A DNA stretch of 24,600 nucleotides, taken from the NCBI GenBank assembly GCA_019416395.1, contig DXXH01000008.1, positions 1 to 24,600 of the forward strand. The letters run 5' to 3'. The notes beneath the pieces were generated by a model, which saw only the letters and a list, made by a program, of their open reading frames with translations, had not been told where the DNA came from and did not search any database. The DNA is from Clostridiales bacterium. Lineage in GTDB: Bacteria; Bacillota; Clostridia; Oscillospirales; Acutalibacteraceae. Below, piece after piece: positions 14,807 to 23,169 of the stretch. The translations under genes and the position numbers were made by a program. Within the stretch, counting starts at the first letter, position 1, and each line of letters starts with the position of its first letter.

Positions 14807-16108
14807 TTAGGATTTTTCGCCCAAAACCGTTTTCTGACCCACAAACAGGATCACTTCCCCCACCAGGAAGAGAATGGCCAGGCTGATAACGCCGATGGAG
14901 TCACGACCGGTAAACTGAGTGAACAAAGCCACCAGCAACGGGCCGATGACCGCTGCGAATTTTCCAAAAATATCAAAGAAGCCAAAATACTCGTTGGAAC
15001 GTTCCGCCGGGATCAGCTTGCCAAAATAGGAACGGGACAAAGCTTGGATCCCCCCTTGGACGGTCCCCACCAAAAAGGCCATGCACCAAAACAGCACCAA
15101 CGACAAGGTCAGAGCACTGTCGTCCCCTGGATTCTGCTCGATGTTAAAGCCCATGAAAAAGCCCACCACAGTGATGCAGAAATACACAGCCACCGCTCCA
15201 CGCAACAGGTTGATGGAGCCCACTTTGTCCGCCAGCCGGCCAAATAAAATAGAGAAGGGCACCGCCACAATCTGGGTCACCAACAGGGCCAGAATCATGC
15301 TGATATCGTCCAATCCCAATTTGGAGCCATAAGAGGTGGATATGGAAATAATGGTGTTTACACCGTCAATGTAAAAGAAATACGCCACTATAAACAAGAA
15401 CACCTGCTTATGCGTGAAAATATCCTTGGCCGTATTCCACAGATTGTGAGCGGTGGAGCGCAACAATCCTTTTTTCGCCTCTACATAGTGAATCTGGTGG
15501 ACATTCTTCAAAATCGGAATACTGAAAAGCAGCCACCACACACTGGTGAGAACAATCACCAGCTTAAACGCCAACGGATTATCCATACCCAACACAACCA
15601 AAAGAACGATGGAAATGATGAAAGGAATGGTACTTCCCCCTATGTATCCCATGGCGTAACCCCAGGCGGACACCCGGTCCATACGCTCCTGGGTGGTCAC
15701 GTCGGTGAGGAAGGCATCGTAAAACAGGCAGGATCCGGAAAAACCAATGTGGGACACCACATAGCCCACCAAAAGCAGCCGGTAATCGTCCACAAAGGCA
15801 CTGAACAAGGTAAACGCCACGCCCAAAACAAGGCAAGCCACAAACAGCCTCTTCTTATGGCCCTTGTGATCCCCTAGGGCTCCCAACACCGGCGCCAGAA
15901 TCGCCACCAAAAACGTGGCCACAGACGTTCCATAGGACCAAAGCACCAGGTTATCCGCTCCGCTTTGGGCGCACACATTTCCAAAATAAATGGGAAATAT
16001 TACCGCCATAATGTTGGTGGCGTATACCGAGTTGGCCCAATCGTAGAGAATCCAGCTTTTCTCCGTCTTCGTGAATCTTTTGGACAAGGCTTTTGTGTCC
16101 GTTGACAT
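14807..16108 (-). CDS. UMF1 (Atg22-like) family MFS transporter
   Basis: The 433-residue protein has about 11-12 hydrophobic segments. It carries the hallmark WILYDWANSVYATNIMAVIFPIYF near its N-terminus, found in the UMF1/Atg22 branch of the major facilitator superfamily. Other shared features are the loop GDHKGHKKR, the SCLFYDAFL segment and GGIQALSRSYFGKLIPAERSNEYFGFFD in the second half. Atg22 in yeast exports amino acids from the vacuole; bacterial substrates are unknown. The ATG follows a GGGAAGGA site at a loose spacing. Direct repeats lie in the 91-bp gap upstream. It is co-directional with mtaB and ABC-F but probably has its own promoter. Confidence 0.88.
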   Translation of the reverse strand: MSTDTKALSKRFTKTEKSWILYDWANSVYATNIMAVIFPIYFGNVCAQSGADNLVLWSYGTSVATFLVAILAPVLGALGDHKGHKKRLFVACLVLGVAFTLFSAFVDDYRLLLVGYVVSHIGFSGSCLFYDAFLTDVTTQERMDRVSAWGYAMGYIGGSTIPFIISIVLLVVLGMDNPLAFKLVIVLTSVWWLLFSIPILKNVHQIHYVEAKKGLLRSTAHNLWNTAKDIFTHKQVFLFIVAYFFYIDGVNTIISISTSYGSKLGLDDISMILALLVTQIVAVPFSILFGRLADKVGSINLLRGAVAVYFCITVVGFFMGFNIEQNPGDDSALTLSLVLFWCMAFLVGTVQGGIQALSRSYFGKLIPAERSNEYFGFFDIFGKFAAVIGPLLVALFTQFTGRDSIGVISLAILFLVGEVILFVGQKTVLGEKS

Positions 16109-16156
16109 GAAAATCCGTCCTTCCCAAAACAGTTGATTTTAGATTATCATGCCATA

Positions 16157-16189
16157 TTTCTGTAAAAAACACAAGAATTTTCTGTAAAA
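16157..16189. repeat. Direct repeat TTTCTGTAAAA upstream of the UMF1 transporter
   Basis: TTTCTGTAAAA occurs at 16157-16167 and 16179-16189, two helical turns apart, in the gap between mtaB and the transporter gene. A third copy lies at 7413-7423 upstream of the HEAT-repeat gene. It could be a regulator site or chance in AT-rich DNA. Confidence 0.4.
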
Positions 16190-16199
16190 TTCTGTCATA

Positions 16200-17495
16200 T
16201 CACTGGGAAATAATCTTGCCCACACAACTTTCCCCTTGGACTTCCAGAAGCTCTACCTGCAAAAGCTGCCCCGCCAAATTTTTCCCTGAGGGCACCAGAA
16301 CATGGGTATAGTTGGGGGTATATCCTTCCCAGACCCCTTGCTCCTTGGCCTGCTCAAACAGCACTCCCTCTACCCGGCCTACCTGGTCCCGGAGAAACGC
16401 TTGCTGGGTCTTTTTGGTAAGCTGGATCATGCGGTGACTCCGCTCTTCCTTCACCTTATTGGACACCTGCCCCGGGGCGTCATAGGCCCGGGTGCCAGGC
16501 CGTCTGGAATAGGCAAAAACGTGGACCTTGGCAAAGGCGATCTCTTCCGCAAACGCCAGGGAAGCTTCAAACTCTTCCTCTGTTTCTCCGGCAAACCCCA
16601 CCATGATATCCGTGGTAATGGCACAGTTGGGAAAAGCTTTCCGGAGATTTCCAACGATCTGCCGGTACTCCTCAGTGGTGTAGTGGCGGTTCATACGGCG
16701 AAGTGTTTCGTCACAGCCACTTTGCAAGGACAGATGGAACTGGGGGCAAAGCTTTTCTTCTTTGGCCATACGGGCAATCACGTCTTCCGTAAGCTGTTCC
16801 GGCTCCAAAGAGCCTAGGCGCACCCTGCGGATCCCCTGGGCCTGACAGGCCGCTTCCACGGCGTCACACAAATGAAGGCCCAGTTCTTTGCCGTAAGCGG
16901 GCAAATTGATCCCGGTCAGCACCACTTCCCCATATCCCTGTTCCCCCAGCGCAGCCACTTCGGCCCGCAAATCCTCTAATGGTTTGGAGCGCACCCTGCC
17001 TCTGGCATAGGGAATGATGCAGTAGGAACAGAAACGGTCACAGCCGTCCTCTATCTTCAAAAACGCCCGGGTCCTGCCATGGAACGCGGAAACCGCCATA
17101 GGCTCGAACTGTTCCCCCGTCTCATGGGGGGCAATATCCACGATCCGCTGCTTGGAAGACAAATACTCCAACACCCGAGGAAGCAAATCCCGCCGGCGGG
17201 CATTTCCCAGAACCACGTCCGCTTCCAGCAGCGCCGCCGCTTCTTCCGGGAACGCCTGGGGCATACACCCGGTAAGCACTGTCACCGCTCCCGGATTCTC
17301 CTTTTTGGCCCGGCGCAGTGTTTGCCGCACCTTTTGGTCGCTGGTCGCCGTCACCGTGCAGGAATTGACCACCACAAGATCGGCTTCCTCTCCGGGACCG
17401 GCCTCTTGAAATCCCCCGTTCAACAAAGCTTCCAGCATGGCTTCCGACTCATATTGGTTCACTTTGCAGCCCAAGGTAATGATTCTCGCTTTCAT
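16200..17495 (-). CDS. mtaB: tRNA t6A37 methylthiotransferase MtaB
   Basis: The 431-residue protein is a MiaB-family radical SAM methylthiotransferase. The N-terminal cluster ligands are C10 (TLGCKVNQYES), C46 and C77. The radical SAM motif is C152-x3-C156-x2-C159 (DGCDRFCSYC). A TRAM domain ends the protein. The GCKVNQYES opening marks MtaB, which converts t6A37 to ms2t6A37 in tRNA reading ANN codons, rather than MiaB or RimO. The ATG at 17495 overlaps the TGA of the ABC-F gene (ATGA), with AAGGGGG upstream. The open frame to 17546 lies inside the ABC-F gene and is not used. Pairing with ABC-F places two translation-related genes in one operon. Confidence 0.93.
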   Translation of the reverse strand: MKARIITLGCKVNQYESEAMLEALLNGGFQEAGPGEEADLVVVNSCTVTATSDQKVRQTLRRAKKENPGAVTVLTGCMPQAFPEEAAALLEADVVLGNARRRDLLPRVLEYLSSKQRIVDIAPHETGEQFEPMAVSAFHGRTRAFLKIEDGCDRFCSYCIIPYARGRVRSKPLEDLRAEVAALGEQGYGEVVLTGINLPAYGKELGLHLCDAVEAACQAQGIRRVRLGSLEPEQLTEDVIARMAKEEKLCPQFHLSLQSGCDETLRRMNRHYTTEEYRQIVGNLRKAFPNCAITTDIMVGFAGETEEEFEASLAFAEEIAFAKVHVFAYSRRPGTRAYDAPGQVSNKVKEERSHRMIQLTKKTQQAFLRDQVGRVEGVLFEQAKEQGVWEGYTPNYTHVLVPSGKNLAGQLLQVELLEVQGESCVGKIISQ

Positions 17496-19420
17496 TCCCC
17501 ATCGCCCCCTTCCAAGGCTTCCAGCTCCTCGGAAAGCTGGGTCCATTCCAAAAGCAACTCTTCCGCCTGCTGGTGGAGCTGGCTGATCTCCTGGGACGCT
17601 GCCACCACCGCTTCGTAATCCGCTGCGAATTCCGGATCTTCCAACTGTTTCTCCAAGGTTTTTACCTGGGTGTCATTTTCCTCGATTTGGCTCTCCAACC
17701 TGGAAAGCGCTGACCGTTTCTTCCGCAGATTGGCTTCCCGCTCTTTCCGCAGCTTATACAAATTGACTTTCGGCTCCGGCCGTTGTTCTTCTACCACGGC
17801 CTGCTCTTTGTCGCGCTGTTCCACATAACTGTCGTAATTGCCCAAATAAAGCTTGGCCCCTTCTTTCCCCAGGACATAGACTTTATCCGCCAATTTATTG
17901 ATAAGGTACCGGTCATGGGACACCACGAACAATGTGCCGTCATATCCGGAAAGGGCATCTTCCAATGCTTCACAGGAGCCGATATCCAAATGGTTGGTAG
18001 GTTCGTCCAGCAAAAGGAAGTTGGCTTTGGACAGCATCAGCTTCAACAACAGCACTCTGGCTCGCTCTCCGCCGGAAAGGGCCCCCACCGGTTTGAACAC
18101 GTCCTCTCCTTTAAACAGAAACACTGCCAAGGCGGACCGGACTTCCGTTTGGGTCATCTGGGGGTGAAGGTCCCAGATCTCGTCGATCACTGTTTTCTCA
18201 TCGTGCAGACTCAGCTGGGACTGCTCATAATACCCCACGTCAATGGCGGAACCAAGGCGCACAACGCCCGAATCCGGGGTATACTGGCCCAACAGGATCT
18301 TAAACAGGGACGTTTTTCCACACCCATTGGGGCCAATCAGAAATACCTTTTCCCCGTGCTTGATCTCCAAATTCACATGCTCGAACAGCACCGGTCCCCC
18401 AAAGGACAGGGAAAGATCCTGGGCAGTCAGCACGTCATTGCCGCCACGGCGGCTGGCCTTGAACTGGAACCGAATGGACTCCGGCTCGTCTTCGGGACGT
18501 TCCAAGGTGGCTTCCAGCCGGTCGATCGCCTTCTGCTTGCTGGCGATGGTCACGTAGTTGCGCTCCTGGTTCCAGCGGCGCTGCTGCTCGATGATCCCCT
18601 CGATCCGGGAAATCTCTTTCTGGGTGTTTTCGTACACCCGCTGCATGGCCAGGCGATGCTCTGCCCGCAATTCCAAATACCGGCTGTAATTTCCCTTATA
18701 AGAGGTGAGCGTTTTTCCTTCCATTTCCAAAGTGCGCTCTGTCACCTTATCCAGGAAATACCGGTCGTGGGAAATAACAATATAGGCCCCGTTATAGCCC
18801 CGGAGAAAATCTTCCAGCCACTCCACCGCCTGAATGTCCAGATGGTTGGTAGGCTCGTCCAAAAGCAGCAAGTTCGCCCCACCCAGCAGCATCTTCGCCA
18901 GCTGTAATTTGGCCTTCTGCCCACCGGAGAGCACGCCCACCTTATTTTGGAGCTGTTCCTCGGTAAATCCCAGCCCCAACAGGGCGCTTCTGGCCCGGGA
19001 ACGGCAGGTGAGGCCGCCGCCGTCCACAAAACGCTCATTCAGTTCCGTCTGACGGAGAATCAACCGTTCCATCTCTTCCTGAGCGGGGTGAGCCGAAAGC
19101 AGCGAGGCCAGATCTTCCAATTCCCGCTCCATACGCAGCAACGGAGCGAAAACAGTCATCACCTCTTCCAAGGCAGTCTTGTGAAAGTCCCGGCAAACAT
19201 GCTGCTCCATGTACCCCAGCACTGTTTCCTTGGAATACACCACCGATCCGGTATCCGGTGTATATTCCCCTGTGAGGACTTTAAACAAGGTGGTTTTCCC
19301 ACTGCCATTGACCCCCACCAAACCGATCCGTTCACCTTTCTGCATTTCAAAGGTGATGTTCTGGAGAATCACTTCCTCTCCAAAGCTTTGCTGGATATTG
19401 TTTACTGTCAAGATTGCCAT
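17492..19420 (-). CDS. ABC-F family ATPase (Uup/YdiF-like)
   Basis: The 642-residue protein has two ABC domains and no membrane segment. Walker A motifs are at 36-44 (GVNGSGKTT) and 363-371 (GPNGCGKTS). Signatures LSGGQ (164-168) and LSGGE (448-452) precede LLLDEPTNHLDI blocks (DEP at 188-190 and 472-474). Between the two lies the positively charged linker (about 245-315) that reaches the ribosomal P-site tRNA in ABC-F proteins. A C-terminal coiled coil (about 540-642) points to the Uup/YdiF type. Such proteins rescue or tune stalled ribosomes; some give antibiotic resistance, but nothing here argues for that. ATG 19420 is the start; the frame open to 20068 is antisense to the GNAT gene. Confidence 0.93.
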   Translation of the reverse strand: MAILTVNNIQQSFGEEVILQNITFEMQKGERIGLVGVNGSGKTTLFKVLTGEYTPDTGSVVYSKETVLGYMEQHVCRDFHKTALEEVMTVFAPLLRMERELEDLASLLSAHPAQEEMERLILRQTELNERFVDGGGLTCRSRARSALLGLGFTEEQLQNKVGVLSGGQKAKLQLAKMLLGGANLLLLDEPTNHLDIQAVEWLEDFLRGYNGAYIVISHDRYFLDKVTERTLEMEGKTLTSYKGNYSRYLELRAEHRLAMQRVYENTQKEISRIEGIIEQQRRWNQERNYVTIASKQKAIDRLEATLERPEDEPESIRFQFKASRRGGNDVLTAQDLSLSFGGPVLFEHVNLEIKHGEKVFLIGPNGCGKTSLFKILLGQYTPDSGVVRLGSAIDVGYYEQSQLSLHDEKTVIDEIWDLHPQMTQTEVRSALAVFLFKGEDVFKPVGALSGGERARVLLLKLMLSKANFLLLDEPTNHLDIGSCEALEDALSGYDGTLFVVSHDRYLINKLADKVYVLGKEGAKLYLGNYDSYVEQRDKEQAVVEEQRPEPKVNLYKLRKEREANLRKKRSALSRLESQIEENDTQVKTLEKQLEDPEFAADYEAVVAASQEISQLHQQAEELLLEWTQLSEELEALEGGDGE

Positions 19421-19468
19421 AACGCCGCACCTGTATTTCCAAAGGTTTAGTTGCTCATAATCCTTGTT

Positions 19469-19497
19469 ATTATACAGGAAATCCTGAAAAAGAGCAA
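19469..19497 (-). promoter_or_regulatory. Promoter of the ABC-F/mtaB operon
   Basis: On the minus strand TTGCTC (19497-19492) and an extended -10 TGTATAAT (TATAAT at 19474-19469) are 17 bp apart. An 8-bp inverted repeat, AGTTGCTC at 19449-19456 and GAGCAACT at 19492-19499, brackets it. Confidence 0.65.
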
Positions 19498-19544
19498 CTG
19501 CGAATGACTTCCCGGTGCTTTGGGTACGGTAGTTCAATTTTTTC

Positions 19545-19573
19545 TTGCCTTTGTCCCTGCTCTGTGCTATCCT
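19545..19573 (+). promoter_or_regulatory. Promoter of the GNAT gene
   Basis: TTGCCT (19545-19550) and TATCCT (19568-19573) are 17 bp apart, with a TG extension one base before the -10. Confidence 0.45.
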
Positions 19574-19606
19574 AGAAAGAAAATTTTCCGGGAAAGAAGG
19601 GGTTTC

Positions 19607-20113
19607 ATGCGTTTGATTCCACTGTGGGAAGCCGATCTGCCCAAGGCGTATGACTTGCAGATGAGTTTTCCCGAACAAGAAACAGGATTTGTAAACACCG
19701 CCTTTGGCCAAACCTTCGAGCAATTCACCGCTTATGTCCAATCCCGGGAAGAGCATTCCCGAGGCGTGGGCCTGCCGGAAGGATATGTGCCCGATACCGT
19801 TTACATTCTGGAAGACGACCAAGGGAACTACGTGGGTATTTTCAACCTGCGCCATTACCTTAACGACGCCCTGCGCAATGGGGCAGGCCACATTGGATAC
19901 GGCATTCGCAAAGAATACCGGGGGCGCGGTTACGCCTCTGTCGGACTGGCCCTCGTTCTGGAAAAAGCCCGAAAGCTGATTCCAGAGGAAGAAATTTACT
20001 TCTCTGTGGATAAGGACAATCCTGCATCTTTGAAAGTTCAGATGAAGAACGGGGCCAAGATCCACCACGAGAACGAGACAGAATATTTTACCAGGATCCC
20101 AAAAGAAAAATAA
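19607..20113 (+). CDS. GNAT-family N-acetyltransferase
   Basis: The 168-residue protein has the GNAT fold. The core strand YVGIFNLRHYLND leads to the GHIGYGIRKEYRGRGYA motif, where RGRGYA is the acetyl-CoA pyrophosphate loop, then the helix LALVLEKA and the late DKDNPASLKVQMKNGAK segment. It transfers an acetyl group to an amine; the substrate is unknown. The ATG follows AAAGAAGGGG by 6 nt. It is transcribed away from the ABC-F gene and stands 64 bp before asnB with no terminator between them, so read-through into asnB is possible. Confidence 0.9.
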   Translation: MRLIPLWEADLPKAYDLQMSFPEQETGFVNTAFGQTFEQFTAYVQSREEHSRGVGLPEGYVPDTVYILEDDQGNYVGIFNLRHYLNDALRNGAGHIGYGIRKEYRGRGYASVGLALVLEKARKLIPEEEIYFSVDKDNPASLKVQMKNGAKIHHENETEYFTRIPKEK

Positions 20114-20141
20114 AGTTTCCCATCACCCTCCCCTTGCATAT

Positions 20142-20158
20142 ACTGTACTAACTGTACT
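20142..20158. repeat. Tandem ACTGTACT upstream of asnB
   Basis: ACTGTACT occurs at 20142-20149 and 20151-20158, just before the asnB ribosome site. A TTGCAT at 20134-20139 could serve as a -35, but no good -10 is seen at the right distance. The repeat may be a regulator site or chance. Confidence 0.35.
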
Positions 20159-20177
20159 TATGGAAGGGGTTTTTTGT

Positions 20178-22031
20178 ATGTGTGGTTTCGCGGGATTTTC
20201 CGATTATCAGGAAGGGCTTGGCGGTTCTCCCCAGCACTGGCTTGACTTGGCTCGGCGTATGGCCCGCCGCATCGCCCACCGGGGCCCTGACGACCAGGGG
20301 GCCCATCTGTCCGAAAATTGTGCCTTGGCCCATGCCCGCTTGGCAGTGATCGACCCGGAACACGGCCGTCAGCCGATGACGCTTTCCTACCAAGGCAAAC
20401 AGGTCACCATTGCCTACAATGGGGAAATTTACAATGCCCCAGAGCTTCGTTCCCAGCTGGAAAGCCGTGGGTTCACCTTTCAAACCAACTGCGATACGGA
20501 AGTGGTGTTGGCTGCCTATCTCTGCTACGGCCCAGACTGCGCCCAAAAGCTCAATGGGATTTTTGCCTTCGCGGTGGACGATCCTGTGAACCGCCGCACG
20601 TTCCTGTGTAGGGACAGGTTTGGGGTAAAGCCCCTGTTCTATACCCTGCAAAACGGGCGGCTGGCTTTTGGCTCGGAAATCAAGGCGTTGTTCGAATTGC
20701 CTGGAGTAAATCCGGTAGTGGGACGGGAAGGCTTGTGTGAAATTTTCGGACTCGGCCCGGCACGCACTGCCGGATGCGGCGTGTTTGAGGGAATTCGGGA
20801 AGTAAAACCCGGCCATTTGGCTATCTTCGACCAGCTAGGGTTCCGGGAGCTCCGCTATTTTGATTTGGAAGCTCTGCCTCATGAGGAGTCCTACGAGGAA
20901 ACTGTCGCCAATGTGCGGGAGCTTCTCCTGGACACAGTGGAACGGCAGCTGATTTCTGACGTACCGCTGTGCACATTCCTGTCCGGTGGATTGGACTCCA
21001 GCGTGGTGACCGCCATTGCAGCCCACCGGCTAAAAGAACGAGGAAGCAAGCTTTCCACCTATTCCTTTGAGTTTGAGGGCAACGAGGAATATTTTACCCC
21101 CTCTTCTTTTCAGCCGGACCGGGATCAAGCATGGGCGCAGCGGGTGAGTGAGATTTTACGGACAGACCATACTACATTGCTTTGCGGGAATCAAGCCCTG
21201 GCTGACTCCCTGGACGAAGCTGTCATCGCCAAGGATTTACCTGGCATGGCCGATGTGGACGGCTCCCTGCTGTATTTCTGCAAATCCGTGAAAAAATACC
21301 ATACCGTGGCTCTTTGCGGGGAATGTGCGGACGAAATTTTCGGTGGGTACCCCTGGTTTCACCGCCGGGAAATGTTTGATGGAAAGCATTTTCCATGGTC
21401 CAATAATCTGGACTTGCGTGGCGGATTGTTAAAGCCGGAATTGCGGGAAGCCCTTCACATGGAAGAGTATGTGGGCCAGCGGCTGGAAGAGAGTTTAGCA
21501 GCGGTTCCCACACTTCCTGGGGAAACAGCAGAAGAGATTCGCATGCGTCAGATCAGCTACCTGAATATTCACTGGTTTATGTCCACTTTACTGGACAGAA
21601 AAGATCGGTGCAGTATGTGGAGCGGTTTGGAGGTCCGGGTTCCTTACGCGGATCACCGCATTGCCCAATACGTATTCAACACCCCTTGGGAGATGAAATG
21701 CCACAACGGGGAACCAAAAGCGCTGCTGCGGGATGCGGCAGAAGGGTTGCTTCCCAGTGAAATTCTTCACCGTAAAAAGAGTCCTTATCCCAAAACTCAC
21801 AATCCCGGATATGAAGCGATCTTGAAAGACAGACTGGCCCACGTCTTGCGGGACAGCGCCCAGCCTCTTCACAAATTGTTGTCCGAAGAAACGGTCACAG
21901 GCTTGCTTTCCCAGTCCTTTGATTATGGCAAACCCTGGTTTGGCCAGCTTATGGCAGGCCCACAGTTGTTGGCTTATTTACTGCAGGTCAACGCGTGGCT
22001 ACTGCACTACAACATTCATTTAGCCATATAA
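20178..22031 (+). CDS. asnB: Asparagine synthase (glutamine-hydrolysing)
   Basis: The 617-residue protein makes asparagine from aspartate, ATP and glutamine. After removal of Met, C2 is the N-terminal nucleophile of the glutaminase domain (MCGFAGF); that domain also shows RIAHRGPDDQG and YNGEIYN. The synthetase domain has the PP-loop SGGLDSS at 269-275 and GECADEIFGGYPWF further on, then LEVRVPYADHRI. Both half reactions look intact. ATG 20178 is fixed by the need for Cys at position 2, and GAAGGGG lies 9 nt upstream. The frame open upstream to 20160 is not used. A terminator follows directly. Confidence 0.95.
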   Translation: MCGFAGFSDYQEGLGGSPQHWLDLARRMARRIAHRGPDDQGAHLSENCALAHARLAVIDPEHGRQPMTLSYQGKQVTIAYNGEIYNAPELRSQLESRGFTFQTNCDTEVVLAAYLCYGPDCAQKLNGIFAFAVDDPVNRRTFLCRDRFGVKPLFYTLQNGRLAFGSEIKALFELPGVNPVVGREGLCEIFGLGPARTAGCGVFEGIREVKPGHLAIFDQLGFRELRYFDLEALPHEESYEETVANVRELLLDTVERQLISDVPLCTFLSGGLDSSVVTAIAAHRLKERGSKLSTYSFEFEGNEEYFTPSSFQPDRDQAWAQRVSEILRTDHTTLLCGNQALADSLDEAVIAKDLPGMADVDGSLLYFCKSVKKYHTVALCGECADEIFGGYPWFHRREMFDGKHFPWSNNLDLRGGLLKPELREALHMEEYVGQRLEESLAAVPTLPGETAEEIRMRQISYLNIHWFMSTLLDRKDRCSMWSGLEVRVPYADHRIAQYVFNTPWEMKCHNGEPKALLRDAAEGLLPSEILHRKKSPYPKTHNPGYEAILKDRLAHVLRDSAQPLHKLLSEETVTGLLSQSFDYGKPWFGQLMAGPQLLAYLLQVNAWLLHYNIHLAI

Positions 22032-22070
22032 AAAACGGGGCGTTCTCACCGAGAGAGCGCCCCATTTTTT
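22031..22070. terminator. Bidirectional terminator between asnB and the Ger operon
   Basis: GGGGCGTTCTC (22037-22047) pairs with GAGAGCGCCCC (22053-22063), with one G-T pair. A residues precede it and T6 follows, so it serves both converging transcripts. Confidence 0.9.
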
Positions 22071-23169
22071 ATTCAGAACCCAGTCCCCCTTGTTCCATGC
22101 GGAGCACGGTTGCATCTACCTGGATCTCATACTGACACTGTGTCATTGCGGTTTTCCAACTGTTTTCAAGCGATTCCCAGACCCGGGAATCGCGCTGGGA
22201 CAGCAAATTTCCGAACCCAAAAATGTCGCACTCATCTTCCAACAATCCTTGGTTTAACGCGGATTGGATTTCTTCTTGCAACAGCAAGGAAACCTCTTTT
22301 TCGACCTGGCTATAAAAATCTTCATCCAGTTCTCCCTGTTCTCCGGAAATAGCGCTGACATCTGCCGTTACTTGATATACTGTCCGAAAAACAGGAATGT
22401 CCCTCCGGAAAGTTACTTCACGGTTTCCACTTCCTTTGGCGATTGTCAATGTTACTGTCCCAAAATCTTCCCCAGAAACAACCAACTCGCCGCTTTTTAA
22501 TTTTCCCTTTGCTGCCAGATATCCCCGCGTCTGCTCAAGGTCTAGAAAACCAGCTAATTTATACTGCTGAAAATAAGCTGTTCCAACGATCTGCACTCCA
22601 TTATCTTCTACACTGATTACCGGCAAAACCGGAGAAGATCCCGGACGCCGGGCTCCGTTGACAAAATCCAGAAAATCCACTGCCACAGCTTTCCCATTGT
22701 ACTCCCCAGATTGCCCCAGGTTTTGCAGCTCGTCCATGGGTACGAACTGATTTCCCGTTTCGGCGGATAAGATTTCCTTTGCTGTGTTAGAGGCCAAATA
22801 CATTTGCACCGCCGGCCGGGTATTGTAATAGCGGATAAAAAAGTCCATGGACTGGTCCAATCCCTCTTCCCCGCAAGACCTGCCAAACACTACCAGATAA
22901 TTGTGTGAATAGAATGGTTCCCGTCCTGTAGAGAGAGAAAGACTGCTCAAGGCTTCCAGTACGGACGCACCTTCACAGGTGTACAGCTCATCTCCCCGTT
23001 CTTCCTGGGAACTGGCCGCCCGCACTGTCACTTCATAGCCTGTAGCTGTGCGGTCCACTCCGATCCCTTGGATCAAGATCCTCTGGTGAAGTTCCCGATA
23101 CCCACATCCGGATAACATGACACACAGCAAAACCGCAGCCCCAAAAAACGCCCAACGAATGGTTCTCAC
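22069..23169 (-). CDS. Ger(x)C family spore germination lipoprotein
   Basis: The 366-residue protein has a lipoprotein signal: a hydrophobic run ending LSGC with the lipidated cysteine at C22. The mature part matches the GerC family (GYRELHQRILIQGIGVDRTATGYEVTVR at the start and SHNYLVVFGRSCGEEGLDQSMDFFIRYYNTRP after it). It is the C subunit of a nutrient germinant receptor, anchored outside the spore inner membrane. It starts at GTG 23169, which overlaps the TGA of the B subunit gene (GTGA), with AAAGGGGGG upstream. The open frame to 23259 lies in the B gene. It is the last gene of the operon and ends in the shared terminator. Confidence 0.93.
   Translation of the reverse strand: MRTIRWAFFGAAVLLCVMLSGCGYRELHQRILIQGIGVDRTATGYEVTVRAASSQEERGDELYTCEGASVLEALSSLSLSTGREPFYSHNYLVVFGRSCGEEGLDQSMDFFIRYYNTRPAVQMYLASNTAKEILSAETGNQFVPMDELQNLGQSGEYNGKAVAVDFLDFVNGARRPGSSPVLPVISVEDNGVQIVGTAYFQQYKLAGFLDLEQTRGYLAAKGKLKSGELVVSGEDFGTVTLTIAKGSGNREVTFRRDIPVFRTVYQVTADVSAISGEQGELDEDFYSQVEKEVSLLLQEEIQSALNQGLLEDECDIFGFGNLLSQRDSRVWESLENSWKTAMTQCQYEIQVDATVLRMEQGGLGSE

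Noticed and set aside
17783..18907. A 374-codon plus-strand open frame
   Set aside because: It is antisense to the ABC-F gene, with no ribosome site and no recognisable domain.
17492..19420. ABC-F protein as an antibiotic resistance determinant
   Set aside because: It has Uup/YdiF-like architecture with a C-terminal coiled coil, an operon with tRNA-modifying mtaB and no mobile element nearby, so a housekeeping role is more likely.
19421..20068. N-terminal extension of the ABC-F frame to 858 codons
   Set aside because: The extra part is antisense to the GNAT gene and crosses the mapped promoter; the family begins at MAILTV at 19420.
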